Assembly (NCBI RefSeq): GCF_024707125.1
Contig: NZ_JANQAH010000003.1
Span: 248,001 to 312,000 of the forward strand
Reading direction: 5' to 3'
DNA: 64,000 nt
Source of the DNA: Devosia sp.
GTDB lineage: Bacteria > Pseudomonadota > Alphaproteobacteria > Rhizobiales > Devosiaceae
Notes under the pieces: generated by a model
The model's database searches: none
What the model was told of the DNA's origin: nothing
The model's input: only the letters and a program-made list of their open reading frames with translations
Shown: one piece after another, positions 26,157-35,121 of the stretch
How positions within the stretch are numbered: the first letter of the stretch is position 1
Layout of the letters: each line of letters starts with the position of its first letter
Translations under genes and position numbers: made by a program

Positions 26157-27287
26157 GTGAAGAAGATTATTTTGGCGGCTGCCGTGTTCGGCATGCTGAC
26201 CGGAGCCGCATTTTCTCAGGCTCCAAACTTTGACGACCCGGCCGAATTCGCCAAGCAGCGCGACCAGCTGACCGCAACCTTCAACGGCCCTGCGGACCAG
26301 CCGTATCTGCAATATGCCGGCGACTCCATGGCCGATACCGCCTCGTTCAAGAAGGAAGGTCCCTGGACCGTTTGCTTCTCGAATGCCGGCGTCAACAATC
26401 CCTGGCGCGTGGTCGGCTACACCGACATGACCGAGGAAGTGAAACTCCATCCGGAAATCGGCACCTTCACCCATGTCGACGCCGAAGGTTCTGATGACAA
26501 GCAGATCGCCGATATCGACGACCTCTTGGCCGGCGGCAATTGCAGCGTGCTGATCGTTTCGCCGAACTCCACCGCGGCCCTCACGCCGGCGGTCGAAAAA
26601 GCCTGCGCCGCCGGTCTTCCGGTCATCGTCTTCGACCGCGGCGTCACCACCGATTGCCCGGTCACCTTCGTCCACCCGGTGGGTGGCTATGGCTTCGGCA
26701 TCCAGGCGGCCGAACACATCATCGCCAATGTGCCGGCCGGCGGCAAAGTGCTGATGCTGCGCATCCTGCCGGGCGTCGACGTGCTCGAAACCCGCGCCTC
26801 GGGCGCCCGCAACATGTTCAAGGAAGCTGGCCTTGAAGTCCTCGGTGAAGAATTCACCGATGGCGACAATGCCAAGACCAAGTCGATTGTCGAAGACTAC
26901 CTGCAGCGCGGCACCATCGACGCCGTGTGGATGGATGCCGGCGCCACCGCCGTCGCCGCCGTCGAAGCCTTTGAAGACCAGGGCGTCGATGTCCCCGTCG
27001 TCACCGGCGAAGACCAGCAGGACTACCTCCAGAAGTGGCGCGACCTTGGCTTCAAGGGCATTGCCCCGACCTACCCGACCTATCAGTGGCGCACCGCCAT
27101 CATTGCTGCGGTGAACACGCTCAAGGGCGAACAGGTCCCGAGCCCGGAATGGGTGTTGCCGCAGCCGGCCATCACCCAGGACGTGCTCGACCAATACATC
27201 AACGAAAAGATGCCGCCGCTCCACTACGCCATGTGCGGCTGCGAAGACATGCCGAACTATCCCCAGGCCTGGGGCGGTACGGAATAA
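26157..27287 (+). CDS. sugar ABC transporter substrate-binding protein (Peripla_BP_4 type)
   Basis: This 376-residue periplasmic binding protein has a signal peptide (ILAAAVFGMLTGAAFS, cleavage near residue 20). The ribose-binding fold shows in WTVCFSNAGVNNPWR, IVSPNSTAALTPAVEKA, GLPVIVFDRG and VVTGEDQQDYLQKW. The start is GTG at 26157 after GGGAGGAAG. The C-terminus has a CGC cluster (AMCGCEDM), unusual for this family and of unknown meaning. It belongs to the transporter encoded just upstream. Confidence 0.9.
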   Translation: MKKIILAAAVFGMLTGAAFSQAPNFDDPAEFAKQRDQLTATFNGPADQPYLQYAGDSMADTASFKKEGPWTVCFSNAGVNNPWRVVGYTDMTEEVKLHPEIGTFTHVDAEGSDDKQIADIDDLLAGGNCSVLIVSPNSTAALTPAVEKACAAGLPVIVFDRGVTTDCPVTFVHPVGGYGFGIQAAEHIIANVPAGGKVLMLRILPGVDVLETRASGARNMFKEAGLEVLGEEFTDGDNAKTKSIVEDYLQRGTIDAVWMDAGATAVAAVEAFEDQGVDVPVVTGEDQQDYLQKWRDLGFKGIAPTYPTYQWRTAIIAAVNTLKGEQVPSPEWVLPQPAITQDVLDQYINEKMPPLHYAMCGCEDMPNYPQAWGGTE

Positions 27288-27308
27288 AAACTTCCCAACG
27301 ACGACTGC

Positions 27309-27328
27309 GGGGCGCCCAAGGGCGCCCC
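27309..27328 (+). terminator. terminator-like hairpin after sugar-binding-protein gene
   Basis: GGGGCGCC (27309-27316) and GGCGCCCC (27321-27328) form a perfect 8-bp stem with a CAAG loop. A T-rich tail TTCTTCGTT follows. It lies 21 nt after the stop and 26 nt before the cupin start, so it probably acts as a partial terminator with the cupin expressed by read-through. Confidence 0.6.
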
Positions 27329-27354
27329 TTCTTCGTTCAAGAAGGGGAAGGTTC

Positions 27355-27915
27355 ATGAGCATCAAGACAGAACTGCATTGGTCCAAGCCCAAGGGCATGC
27401 TGCCCAATTCCCGCTTTCCGCTGCTGGTCCATCGCAATGCTGTGCCGGGCGGCGGCGAAGACGCGGTGATGGCGCGGCTGCGCGAAAACAACTGGCTCAA
27501 CAACTGGCGCTATCCCGGCATCTACACCTATCCCCATTTCCATTCGACGACGCATGAATGCCTCGGCTGCGCGCGGGGCTGGATGGAGGTCGAGTTCTTC
27601 GGGGTGGGCGGGGTGAAACTGCGGGTGGAAGCGGGCGACATCGTCGTCCTGCCGGCCGGCGTCTCCCACTGCATGACCGGCAATTCCGACGACGTGCAGA
27701 TGGTCGGCGGCTATCCCGATGGCCGCGACTGGGACAATGTGCAGGAGGCCAATCTCACCGAAGAGAGCCGCCGCACCGTGGCCAAGCGCATCATGATGCT
27801 GCCCATTCCGGCGCGCGATCCGGCAACGGGATTACCGATGATCGAATGGATCGATGCCCCGTCATCGGTCGACGCGGATTTGAATGACTATCGTGATGGG
27901 CTGGGGGAAGGCTGA
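27355..27915 (+). CDS. cupin domain protein
   Basis: This is a 186-residue single-domain cupin. Motif 1 reads YPHFHSTTHECLGCARGWMEV, with histidines and glutamate placed for metal binding. Motif 2 is VLPAGVSHCM. Similar proteins are sugar isomerases or epimerases, or small dioxygenases. As the last gene of the epimerase/transporter operon, a sugar lyxose-isomerase-like or sensor role is possible but unproven. Ribosome site AAGGGGAAGG precedes the ATG. Confidence 0.75.
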   Translation: MSIKTELHWSKPKGMLPNSRFPLLVHRNAVPGGGEDAVMARLRENNWLNNWRYPGIYTYPHFHSTTHECLGCARGWMEVEFFGVGGVKLRVEAGDIVVLPAGVSHCMTGNSDDVQMVGGYPDGRDWDNVQEANLTEESRRTVAKRIMMLPIPARDPATGLPMIEWIDAPSSVDADLNDYRDGLGEG

Positions 27916-27953
27916 CGGTCACGCGGCTAAAGCCATTCCCCAATACCCCCTTT

Positions 27954-28034
27954 CGTCATTGCCGGGCTTGTCCCGGCAATCCACCTTGGGGACCCCGGAC
28001 GGTATGGACCACCGGGACAAGCCCGGTGGTGACG
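27954..28034. repeat. double-palindrome intergenic repeat (family B, copy 2, inverted)
   Basis: ATTGCCGGG-CTTGT-CCCGGCAAT (27958-27980) is followed by ACCACCGGG-ACAAG-CCCGGTGGT (28008-28030). These are the same two hairpins as at 17729-17805 but in reverse order and opposite orientation, again flanked by CGTCA / TGACGA. The 27-nt centre differs. It sits between the convergent cupin and LacI genes. Confidence 0.85.
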
Positions 28035-28088
28035 ATGGGGTAGATTTCCCGGCAAGATCGCAGCCTGGCTAGCCGCCCAAAAAGGTCT

Positions 28089-29156
28089 TCACCGCCCCGG
28101 CCTGAACACCCGCCTGCCCTCGACCTCGACCACCCCCGAAGCCGGCAGTCTCGCCGATGTCCGCACCACCAGTTCCCCATTGAACACGCGATGCTCCGCC
28201 TCGATCTCCCCGCTATTGATCTGGCTCATCAGGATTTCCACCGTAGCCTCGACCATGCGCTTATGCGGCTGGCTCATGGAGGTGACGCCATAGGCGTCCC
28301 AGCGCGCTGGCCCCACATCGTCATAGCCGACAATGGAAATGTCCTCGGGGATAGAAAGCCCAAGCTCAAACCGAGCCACGTCCATCACCGCAACAGCCAT
28401 GTGGTCATTGGCGACAAACAGCGCATCGGGACGATCCGGTCGCGTCAGCAGTTTTCGCGCCGCCGCCTGTGCTTCGGCACGATCGTAATTGCCAACCTCA
28501 ATCAGGATTTCCGTGTGCCCCGCCTCGGCCAGCGCTTCGCGATAGCCCGCGAGACGGTCGCGATTGGTCGATGAGCTCTCGAGCCCGGCAATATAGCCAA
28601 AGCGTTCGTGGCCACCGGCCAGCAGGAACTCGGCAACCCGCCGCCCGCCCTCGCGGTTGCGGGTCGTCACGCTCGATACTGCGTCGCGCTCGGTAGTGCG
28701 GTTGAACAGAACCACCGGAATGCCAGCCGCGGCACACTCTTCCGACAAGGCCGAAGACAGCGAGGTCGAGGCGAGCACGATGCCATCAACCCGATATTGC
28801 ATGAGCTGGTCAAAAACCGGGTCGCTGTCGCCATCAGCCAGGCCGGTAAAAAGCAGCAGGCGGTAATCTTCCTTGGCGAGCAAACGTCCCAACTGCTCGA
28901 GCACGTCGGGATAAAAGAGATTGTCGAGATAGGCCATCACCACCGCGACGATGCGCGAGCGGTTCGTCGTCAGCGAGCGAGCAATGGCATTGGGGCGGTA
29001 GCCCAGCTCCTTGGCCGCCGCCAAAACCTTGGCGCGGGTCTCGGGGGCAATGGAAGCGCCGGGGGTAAAGCTGCGCGACACAGCCGACTGGGAAACACCC
29101 GCGCGCTGCGCCACCTGCGAAGACGTGACCCCGGTTTTCCTTACTCCGCCGTCCAT
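28089..29156 (-). CDS. LacI family transcriptional regulator
   Basis: This 355-residue regulator has the N-terminal HTH VTSSQVAQRAGVSQSAVSRSF and hinge ELGYRPNAIARSLTTNRS. The periplasmic-binding-like ligand domain follows (VVMAYLDNLFYPDVLEQL, GIVLAST, GYDDVGPARWDAYGVTS). The ATG at 29156 gives the normal length; it overlaps the upstream SDR gene by 16 bases. It lies in the same leftward operon as the SDR and the HisD-like gene, which it probably controls together with the sugar transporter to its right or left. Confidence 0.88.
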   Translation of the reverse strand: MDGGVRKTGVTSSQVAQRAGVSQSAVSRSFTPGASIAPETRAKVLAAAKELGYRPNAIARSLTTNRSRIVAVVMAYLDNLFYPDVLEQLGRLLAKEDYRLLLFTGLADGDSDPVFDQLMQYRVDGIVLASTSLSSALSEECAAAGIPVVLFNRTTERDAVSSVTTRNREGGRRVAEFLLAGGHERFGYIAGLESSSTNRDRLAGYREALAEAGHTEILIEVGNYDRAEAQAAARKLLTRPDRPDALFVANDHMAVAVMDVARFELGLSIPEDISIVGYDDVGPARWDAYGVTSMSQPHKRMVEATVEILMSQINSGEIEAEHRVFNGELVVRTSARLPASGVVEVEGRRVFRPGR

Positions 29157-29905
29157 CCACCATCCACCAAGAGCGCGGTGCCGGTGATCAGCGCCGCCGC
29201 ATCCGAGGCGAGAAAAACCACTGGCCCCATAATGTCTTCCACCCGGCCCAGACGCCCCAACTTGATCTTGGAAAGAACCCATGAGCGGAAATCGGGATCG
29301 CTCAGGTTCTTCGCCGTCAGTTCGGTTTCAATAAAGGTCGGGCAGATCGTGTTGACGCGAATATTGCTGGCGCCCAGCTCGATGGCCATGGCCTTGGTGA
29401 GGCCTTCAACAGCATGTTTGCTGGCAGCGTAAATCGCGCGGTTGGGTCCGCCGACATGGCCCATCTGCGACGAGACATTGATGATCGACCCACCCTGTCC
29501 GGCTGCCTGGAGCTTGCCGACCACGGCCTGCGACACGAAGACGGTCGCAGCGAGGTTGAGCTGCATCACCGCCTGATAGTCGGGCTCAGTAATGCCGGCG
29601 ACCGAACTGTGCCGCGCCGTGCCGGCCGAATTGACCAGCACGTGAAACGGATCGCTTTCGGCGACGAATTCGCGGACAGCCGAGAAATCGGTGATGTCGA
29701 TGGCGACGCCTTCGGCCGCAAGACCGATGTCGGCCATGGCATTGACCACACCTTCGACATCGGCGGCGGTGCGAGCCGCCACCGTCACATGCGCCCCGGC
29801 CTCAGCCAGAGCAACCGACGCGCCCAGCCCGATCCCGCGCGTGCCGCCTGTCACCAGGGCGCGCTTGCCATCGAGACGGAAACTGGGCGTGCGGGGAAGC
29901 ATCAT
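29141..29905 (-). CDS. short-chain dehydrogenase/reductase (SDR)
   Basis: This is a 254-residue classical SDR. The NAD(P) site is ALVTGGTRGIGLG, with NSAG and INVSSQM strands. The catalytic YAASK is preceded by the Ser of NVSS, and the C-terminus ends in TGTALLVDGGW. Length and layout are typical. It should oxidise a secondary alcohol of a sugar or polyol. It overlaps the HisD-like gene at a single base, so the two are co-expressed. Confidence 0.88.
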   Translation of the reverse strand: MMLPRTPSFRLDGKRALVTGGTRGIGLGASVALAEAGAHVTVAARTAADVEGVVNAMADIGLAAEGVAIDITDFSAVREFVAESDPFHVLVNSAGTARHSSVAGITEPDYQAVMQLNLAATVFVSQAVVGKLQAAGQGGSIINVSSQMGHVGGPNRAIYAASKHAVEGLTKAMAIELGASNIRVNTICPTFIETELTAKNLSDPDFRSWVLSKIKLGRLGRVEDIMGPVVFLASDAAALITGTALLVDGGWTAE

Positions 29906-31233
29906 TACTTGGCGGCCTCTGCTGTCGGTGCGGCAGCGGTACCATAGGGCACGTTGCGACCGCCATAGCGGCGCACGCGGATATTGGCTTGCTCCGCATG
30001 GCCGACAAAACCTTCGAGCATGGAGAGGCGCGAGCCATAGGCGCCGATCTCAGCCGAGGCCTCGTCGGTGGTCACGGTCTGCCAGGTGCAGGTCTTGAGG
30101 AATTTCCCGACCCAGAGGCCGCCCGTATAGCGCGCCGCCTTCATGGTGGGCAGCGTGTGATTGGTGCCAATCACCTTGTCGCCATAGGCCACATTGGTGC
30201 GCGGCCCGAGGAACAGGGCGCCGAAATTGGTCATATTGTCCCGGAACCACATGTCGCGATCGGTCATGACCTGCACGTGTTCAGAGGCGATGCGATCGGC
30301 CTCCGCCAGCATTTCCTCATAAGAGTCGCAAACGATAACCTCGCCGAAATCGGCCCAGGACTTTTTCGCGATGTCGGCCGTCGGCAGAATGGCGAGAATA
30401 CGCTCGATCTCGGCCATGGTATCGCGCGCCAGCTTCTCCGAATTGGTCAACAGAATGGCCGGGCTCGTGGGCCCATGCTCCGCTTGCCCCAGAAGATCTG
30501 TCGCGCAGAGTTCGCCATCGACAGTCTCGTCAGCGATGACCAGGGTCTCGGTTGGGCCGGCAAAAAGGTCGATGCCGACGCGACCATAGAGCTGGCGCTT
30601 GGCTTCGGCGACAAAGGCATTGCCGGGTCCCACCAGCATGTCGACTGGCTGGATCGTCTCCGTGCCGATAGCCATGGCGCCAATGGCCTGGATGCCGCCG
30701 AGCACATAGATTTCATCCGCACCCGCCATGGCCTGCGCCGCGACGATCGCCGGCGCCGGCTTGCCACTAAAGGGCGGAGCGCAGGTGATGACGCGCGGAC
30801 ACCCCGCGACCTTCGCCGTCAGCACCGACATATGGGCCGAAGCCAGCAGCGGATATTTGCCGCCTGGCACATAGCAGCCCACGGCGTTGATCGGCACATG
30901 CTTGTGGCCCAGCGTCACGCCCGGCATGGTCTCGACCTCAAGCGGAAGCATCGTGTCCTTCTGCTTCTGAGCGAAATTGCGCACCTGGGTCTGGGCGAAT
31001 TCGATGTCGTGCAGATCCTGATCGGTCAATTGCGCCACGCAATCGTCGATCTCTTTCTGGCTCAACCGAAAATTCTGGCGATCCCACTTGTCGAACTTGA
31101 TCGACAGATCCCGCACGGCAGCGTCGCCGCGCTTTTCGATATCGGCCAGAATCCCCTCGACCGTCGCCCGAACCTGGCGATCCGCCTCGGCCCGCTCTTC
31201 AACATCCTTACCGCGCTTCAGCCAAACTGGCAT
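29905..31233 (-). CDS. histidinol dehydrogenase family protein, likely catabolic paralogue
   Basis: This 442-residue protein retains every known HisD zinc and catalytic residue. Q250, H253, E318, H319, D352, H359, E407 and H412 correspond in spacing to E. coli HisD Q259, H262, E326, H327, D360, H367, E414 and H419. NAD-binding [11 protein letters not shown] and LFAGPTE are present. The genomic setting (SDR, LacI, sugar-acid genes, no other his genes) argues for an alcohol dehydrogenase acting on a small polyol, as described for the sulfopropanediol dehydrogenase HpsN subgroup, rather than histidine synthesis. A 20-bp dyad lies just upstream. Confidence 0.75.
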   Translation of the reverse strand: MPVWLKRGKDVEERAEADRQVRATVEGILADIEKRGDAAVRDLSIKFDKWDRQNFRLSQKEIDDCVAQLTDQDLHDIEFAQTQVRNFAQKQKDTMLPLEVETMPGVTLGHKHVPINAVGCYVPGGKYPLLASAHMSVLTAKVAGCPRVITCAPPFSGKPAPAIVAAQAMAGADEIYVLGGIQAIGAMAIGTETIQPVDMLVGPGNAFVAEAKRQLYGRVGIDLFAGPTETLVIADETVDGELCATDLLGQAEHGPTSPAILLTNSEKLARDTMAEIERILAILPTADIAKKSWADFGEVIVCDSYEEMLAEADRIASEHVQVMTDRDMWFRDNMTNFGALFLGPRTNVAYGDKVIGTNHTLPTMKAARYTGGLWVGKFLKTCTWQTVTTDEASAEIGAYGSRLSMLEGFVGHAEQANIRVRRYGGRNVPYGTAAAPTAEAAK

Positions 31234-31247
31234 GGGTCAACCCTCCA

Positions 31248-31267
31248 TAATGCATACGCATGCATTA
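31248..31267. promoter_or_regulatory. candidate operator upstream of HisD-like operon
   Basis: TAATGCAT-ACGC-ATGCATTA is a perfect 8-bp inverted repeat with a 4-nt centre, 15 bp upstream of the HisD-like start. Its TAATGCA half-site also occurs in front of the FCD regulator gene (33373-33379), suggesting one regulator for both. Confidence 0.55.
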
Positions 31268-31403
31268 CCGAGATGACCAACAAAGCGCCAGTAGGACTTT
31301 CGATTGTCTCCAGTTTGAGGAGAAAAGGAGATGCACATGGCGCATGCGCATTCACGCTTAAGCAGCCACCGCGGCGGAAAACCGGAGGTAGCGCCTCGCC
31401 ACG

Positions 31404-32600
31404 CTAGTCGAAGAAACCAGCATCCTCCTCGGAGAGGTACTTTTTCGTCCCCTCGGCATCGATATCGAGCCCCAGCCCCGGTGCTTCCAACAGATCGACG
31501 TGACTATCCCGCACGATCTGTTTTGGCAGGCCAATGACGATGTCCTCCCACCAAGGGTCGGACGCACTCGGATATTCAAAGGCGATATAATTGGCCGGCA
31601 GCGTGGCGCAGACATTGATCAGCGCGCCGAGCCCAAGAAGCCCATTGGCCGTGCCATGCGGCGCCATCATGATCGAGTGCATATAGGCGTGTTCGGCCAC
31701 CCACTTCAGCTCCGCAATCCCGCCAATATCAGCCGGATCGGGCCCCACGACCCGCACCGCCTGCGTCTCGATCAACTCCTTGAAATTGTGCCTGAGATAG
31801 ATCTGCTCGCCGGTATGGATCGGCGTCGAGGTCGACACCGTAAGCTCGCGATAGGCCTGTGGATTGACCCAGGGCACATAGTCCCCGGTCAGCATGTCCT
31901 CGAGCCACATGAGATTGTATTTTTCCGTCGCCTGCGCAAAGCGGATAGCGTCGTTGAGGAACCAGCCCGGCCCGCAATCGAGCGCCAGGCTCACCTTGTC
32001 CCCCAAGACTTCCTTCATGGCGATGACGCAGTCGATCATGTGCGCCATGCCGCGCTCGCTGATCTGCCCCTGATCCATGGCGCCGTGATAGCCAGCCTTT
32101 TCCTGCCTGACGCCGTAGTGAAAGTCGTCGATGGAATCCTTCATGTTGGAGTGAAAGCTGATCCCCTGCTTCACCATGAAGAAGTTTTCCGGCCGCTCCA
32201 TCATCCACTTCACGTCGGCCGCATAGTCCTCCGGCCGATCTCCCGTGCGCTTCTTGCGAATGGAGCCATTGTAGACCCGCACCTTGTCGCGCACCTTGCC
32301 GCCGAGCAGCTTGTAGACGGGCACATTGGCCGCCTTGCCGGCGATGTCCCAAAGCGCATGCTCAATGGCGCTGACCGCCGCCCCATAGGGCTTGAAAGAC
32401 CCGCGCTGTCGGATTTTCAGCATGCAGCGCTCGACATCGGTCGGATCCTCCCCGATCAGCGCCTCGCGAAAATGCAGCACCCAGGGCTTTAGGTACGGCT
32501 TGGTGTATTCCACCTCGCCCAAACCATAAACTCCTTCGTCCGTAACGACACGAACGATCGGGTGGCGCCCTATGACGGCGCAGCGCAAGTCCGTGATTTT
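31404..32600 (-). CDS. mandelate racemase/muconate lactonizing enzyme (enolase superfamily) dehydratase
   Basis: This 398-residue enolase-superfamily protein has an N-terminal capping domain (VVTDEGVYGLGEVEY) and a barrel domain. Metal-ligand candidates are in SLALDCGPGW, WLEDML and IHTGEQIY. A histidine in MAPHGTANG could be the general base/acid. The group dehydrates acid sugars or racemises hydroxy acids. The start ATG at 32600 has GGGAGG upstream. It is 25 nt downstream of the FCD regulator in the same leftward unit, a standard arrangement for sugar-acid dehydratases. Confidence 0.85.
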   Translation of the reverse strand, partial: KITDLRCAVIGRHPIVRVVTDEGVYGLGEVEYTKPYLKPWVLHFREALIGEDPTDVERCMLKIRQRGSFKPYGAAVSAIEHALWDIAGKAANVPVYKLLGGKVRDKVRVYNGSIRKKRTGDRPEDYAADVKWMMERPENFFMVKQGISFHSNMKDSIDDFHYGVRQEKAGYHGAMDQGQISERGMAHMIDCVIAMKEVLGDKVSLALDCGPGWFLNDAIRFAQATEKYNLMWLEDMLTGDYVPWVNPQAYRELTVSTSTPIHTGEQIYLRHNFKELIETQAVRVVGPDPADIGGIAELKWVAEHAYMHSIMMAPHGTANGLLGLGALINVCATLPANYIAFEYPSASDPWWEDIVIGLPKQIVRDSHVDLLEAPGLGLDIDAEGTKKYLSEEDAGFFD

Positions 32601-32625
32601 CATTGGTTTCCTCCCTCGAATGCCC

Positions 32626-33330
32626 CTAGGCCGGCGTTCTCCTCGGCCCATTCCGCTTAGCAACGCCCATCTGCTCGATGATGTGCCGACCCGACCCCTC
32701 CACATGCAGCGCCACAACCGCGGCGGCACGATCGGCATCCTGCGCGCGAATAGCCTCGATCAGTTCCCGATGCTCGCGCAACACAGCCTGCATGCGGCTC
32801 AGCGAGGTCGGAAAACGCCGGCTGATGGCCCGCAGGATTTCGCGATGCTTCCACCAAAGATCAGCCGCGTGCCGGTTGTAGTGGCGGTCGTAGATGAGCT
32901 GGTGAAACCGCGTATCGAGTTCGCCGTGATGTTTGGGATCGGCAAAATTGTGCGCCTCGATTGCGGCCTGCGCCGCTTCGAGATCAGCAATATCGGCATC
33001 GGTTGCGATCGAGCAAAACCACTTGGTCAGCGCCGGCTCGATCAGCATCTCGATCTCGATGATGTCGCGCACGAAAGCCTCATCGATGGGCCGCACCCGC
33101 GCCCCGCGATTGGGCTCCATCACCACAAAGTCTTCGCCGCGCAATTGCTGCAGCGCCTCGCGCACGGGATTGGTCGAGGTGCCATAGCGCGTCGCAAGAT
33201 CGGCAACCTTTAGCCGCGCATTGGGCTCCAGGCGCCCGGAAATGATATCTTCCCGGATCAGCTCATAGATCGATAGTGGCTGCTCGGAAGCAGCGAATTC
33301 ATTGGTGTCGTCGGCAGGCATCGTGGTCAT
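32626..33330 (-). CDS. GntR family transcriptional regulator, FCD subfamily
   Basis: This 234-residue regulator has winged helix LKVADLATRYGTSTNPVREALQQL and an all-helical FCD ligand domain (IEMLIEPAL, DTRFHQLIYD, LREHRELIEAI) whose histidines and acidic residue usually hold a metal. FCD regulators commonly sense sugar acids. It is divergent from a sugar transporter operon and co-directional with an enolase-superfamily dehydratase. The exact start is uncertain (33330 or 33321). Confidence 0.85.
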   Translation of the reverse strand: MTTMPADDTNEFAASEQPLSIYELIREDIISGRLEPNARLKVADLATRYGTSTNPVREALQQLRGEDFVVMEPNRGARVRPIDEAFVRDIIEIEMLIEPALTKWFCSIATDADIADLEAAQAAIEAHNFADPKHHGELDTRFHQLIYDRHYNRHAADLWWKHREILRAISRRFPTSLSRMQAVLREHRELIEAIRAQDADRAAAVVALHVEGSGRHIIEQMGVAKRNGPRRTPA

Positions 33331-33372
33331 GGAGCATGGTTTATGCGCCTTCTCGCGGGATGCCAAGCGGGA

Positions 33373-33402
33373 TAATGCACATTAAATATGCAAAATAATG
33401 TA
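33373..33402. promoter_or_regulatory. candidate FCD-regulator operators in divergent promoter
   Basis: TAATG-CA-CATTA (33373-33384) is a palindrome, and a second half-site TAATGTA lies at 33396-33402. TTGACA at 33417-33422 may be a -35 for the rightward transporter operon, though no good -10 follows. The half-site TAATGYA also forms the dyad at 31248-31267. The remainder of the 220-bp gap shows no gene. Confidence 0.5.
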
Positions 33403-33550
33403 CGATCCAAGCCATATTGACAGATAAGTTCTGGTCTGGAACTGTCCCAAGCGGGAGACATGGGCAAAAGCCCGGCCCCGGAGGACCTAGCGGCGGGACG
33501 CCGCGGATGCCGTGCCGTAAGCGCCGGAATCCAACCGAGGAGGACTATCG

Positions 33551-35050
33551 ATGACGAACATGCAGGACCGCGTTCGGCGGTCTGGCTCGCCGTATCGTCG
33601 GCAAGTCGTTGCCTATGCCTTGGCCGGTTTGACCACCGCCTCACTGATGTCGACGACCGTTTATGCGCAGTCGGTCGATCTCAGCCAGTGGTCGCCGGAA
33701 TACATCAAATCCATTGCCGGCACGGCCACCTATGACACTGCCAAGGATTGCGGTGCCGTGGTGCCCAACGACTATGCCGGCAAGGTGAGCTACTGGTACA
33801 CCGGGCCCTTCGAGGCCGACCCGCAGATCGCCCACGATCAGGACAAGGCCTTCTGGGAAGCCTTCAAAGCCGCCTATCCCAATATCCAGGCCGACGTGCA
33901 GTCGATCACCTACAACGAGCTGCTCGACAAGTTCCGCACCGCCCTTCTCGGCAATGCCGCGCCGATGGTGGTGCGCCTCCAAATTCTCGGCGGCGTCGAA
34001 TTCGCCGCCAAGGGCTATCTAAATCCGCTGAAGCCGGAAGATGTAGGCTATACTTCAGCCGACTTCTGGCCGGGCGCCCTCAAGTCGGTCACCTGGGACG
34101 GCGAAACCTACGGTATCCCGACCAATAACGAGACCATGGGGTTCATCTGGAACGCCAAGATCTTCGCCGATGCCGGGCTCGACCCTGAATCTCCGCCCGC
34201 AACCTGGGACGATGTCGTCACCTATTCCAAGACGATCCACGACAAGCTCGGCATTGCCGGCTATGGCCTTGTCGCCAAGCAAAACGCCGGCAATACGCCC
34301 TTCCGCTTCATGCCCCAGCTCTGGGCCTATGGCGGCGGCGCGCTCGACGAAACCTCGGCCGAACCGGCCTATGAAACTGTCGAGCTCAACAATGACGGTT
34401 CGAAGGCCGCCCTGCAGGCCGCCTATGACATGTATGTCAGGGACCAGTCGGTCCCAACTTCGGCCCTGACCAATACCCAGGCCGAAAACCAGGCGCCGTT
34501 CATCGCCGGCCAACTCGCCATGATGATCGCCCACCCGGCTGAATATGCGAAAATGCTCGACCTTGCCTCCAAGGCAACCGGGGCCGACAAGGCAACCGCC
34601 GACGCCGTGGTCGAAAACATGCGCTATGGCCTGCTTCCCGAAGGTCCGGCCCGTCGTGCCGTGGTGTTCGGCGGCTCCAACATTCACGTCGTAAAGCCTG
34701 AATATGTCGATGGCGGCGCCATCGATGAGCAAGCCGTCAAGGCGCTGATCTGCATGTGGACGAGCCCGGAATGGTCGACCAAGCTCGCCTGGGTCGGTTC
34801 CAACCCCGGGCACCTCGGCGGCTTCAAGACCGAATGGATGAAGGAACGTCTGGACACCATAAAATTCCTCGACGTCACCACCTCCATGCTGCCCAACGGC
34901 ATCCCGTTCCCGGTCCAGCCCTATGCGCCCGAGATCATGAACATCATCGTGCCCGACATGCTGCAGAACGCGCTTACCGGCACCATGACGGTCGATGAGG
35001 CAGCCAACGACGCGGCGGCCAAGGTCGAAGAACTGATGAGCGGAATGTAG
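33551..35050 (+). CDS. sugar ABC transporter substrate-binding protein, family 1 (UgpB/MalE-like)
   Basis: This 499-residue extracytoplasmic binding protein has a long N-region before the signal core (YALAGLTTASLMSTTVYAQS, cleavage near residue 40). The mature part shows KVSYWYTGPF, FRTALLGNAAPMVVRL, YGIPTNNETMGFIWNAKIF and PFIAGQLAMMIAHPAEY, a family-1 solute-binding fold. GAGGAGG lies 8 nt before the ATG. It heads an operon with two permeases, an ATPase, two enolase-superfamily dehydratases and an RraA-like protein, pointing to uptake of a sugar acid or a glycoside of one. Confidence 0.88.
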   Translation: MTNMQDRVRRSGSPYRRQVVAYALAGLTTASLMSTTVYAQSVDLSQWSPEYIKSIAGTATYDTAKDCGAVVPNDYAGKVSYWYTGPFEADPQIAHDQDKAFWEAFKAAYPNIQADVQSITYNELLDKFRTALLGNAAPMVVRLQILGGVEFAAKGYLNPLKPEDVGYTSADFWPGALKSVTWDGETYGIPTNNETMGFIWNAKIFADAGLDPESPPATWDDVVTYSKTIHDKLGIAGYGLVAKQNAGNTPFRFMPQLWAYGGGALDETSAEPAYETVELNNDGSKAALQAAYDMYVRDQSVPTSALTNTQAENQAPFIAGQLAMMIAHPAEYAKMLDLASKATGADKATADAVVENMRYGLLPEGPARRAVVFGGSNIHVVKPEYVDGGAIDEQAVKALICMWTSPEWSTKLAWVGSNPGHLGGFKTEWMKERLDTIKFLDVTTSMLPNGIPFPVQPYAPEIMNIIVPDMLQNALTGTMTVDEAANDAAAKVEELMSGM

Positions 35051-35068
35051 CGATCCCTCCCGCGCAGA

Positions 35069-35095
35069 CGGCCGGCAGTCCCTGATTGCCGGCCG
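35069..35095 (+). other. stem-loop after sugar-binding-protein gene
   Basis: CGGCCGGCA (35069-35077) and TGCCGGCCG (35087-35095) form a perfect 9-bp stem with a 9-nt loop, 18 nt after the binding-protein stop. There is no T-run. This is the same layout as after the other binding-protein genes here. Confidence 0.6.
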
Positions 35096-35121
35096 CTCCT
35101 TCCACCAACAGGGACAGCACA

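Noticed and set aside
31331..31537. Small plus-strand reading frame with an AAAGGAG stretch before its ATG
   Set aside because: It runs into the antisense of the enolase-superfamily gene, is of low complexity (His/Arg/Pro-rich) and resembles no family.
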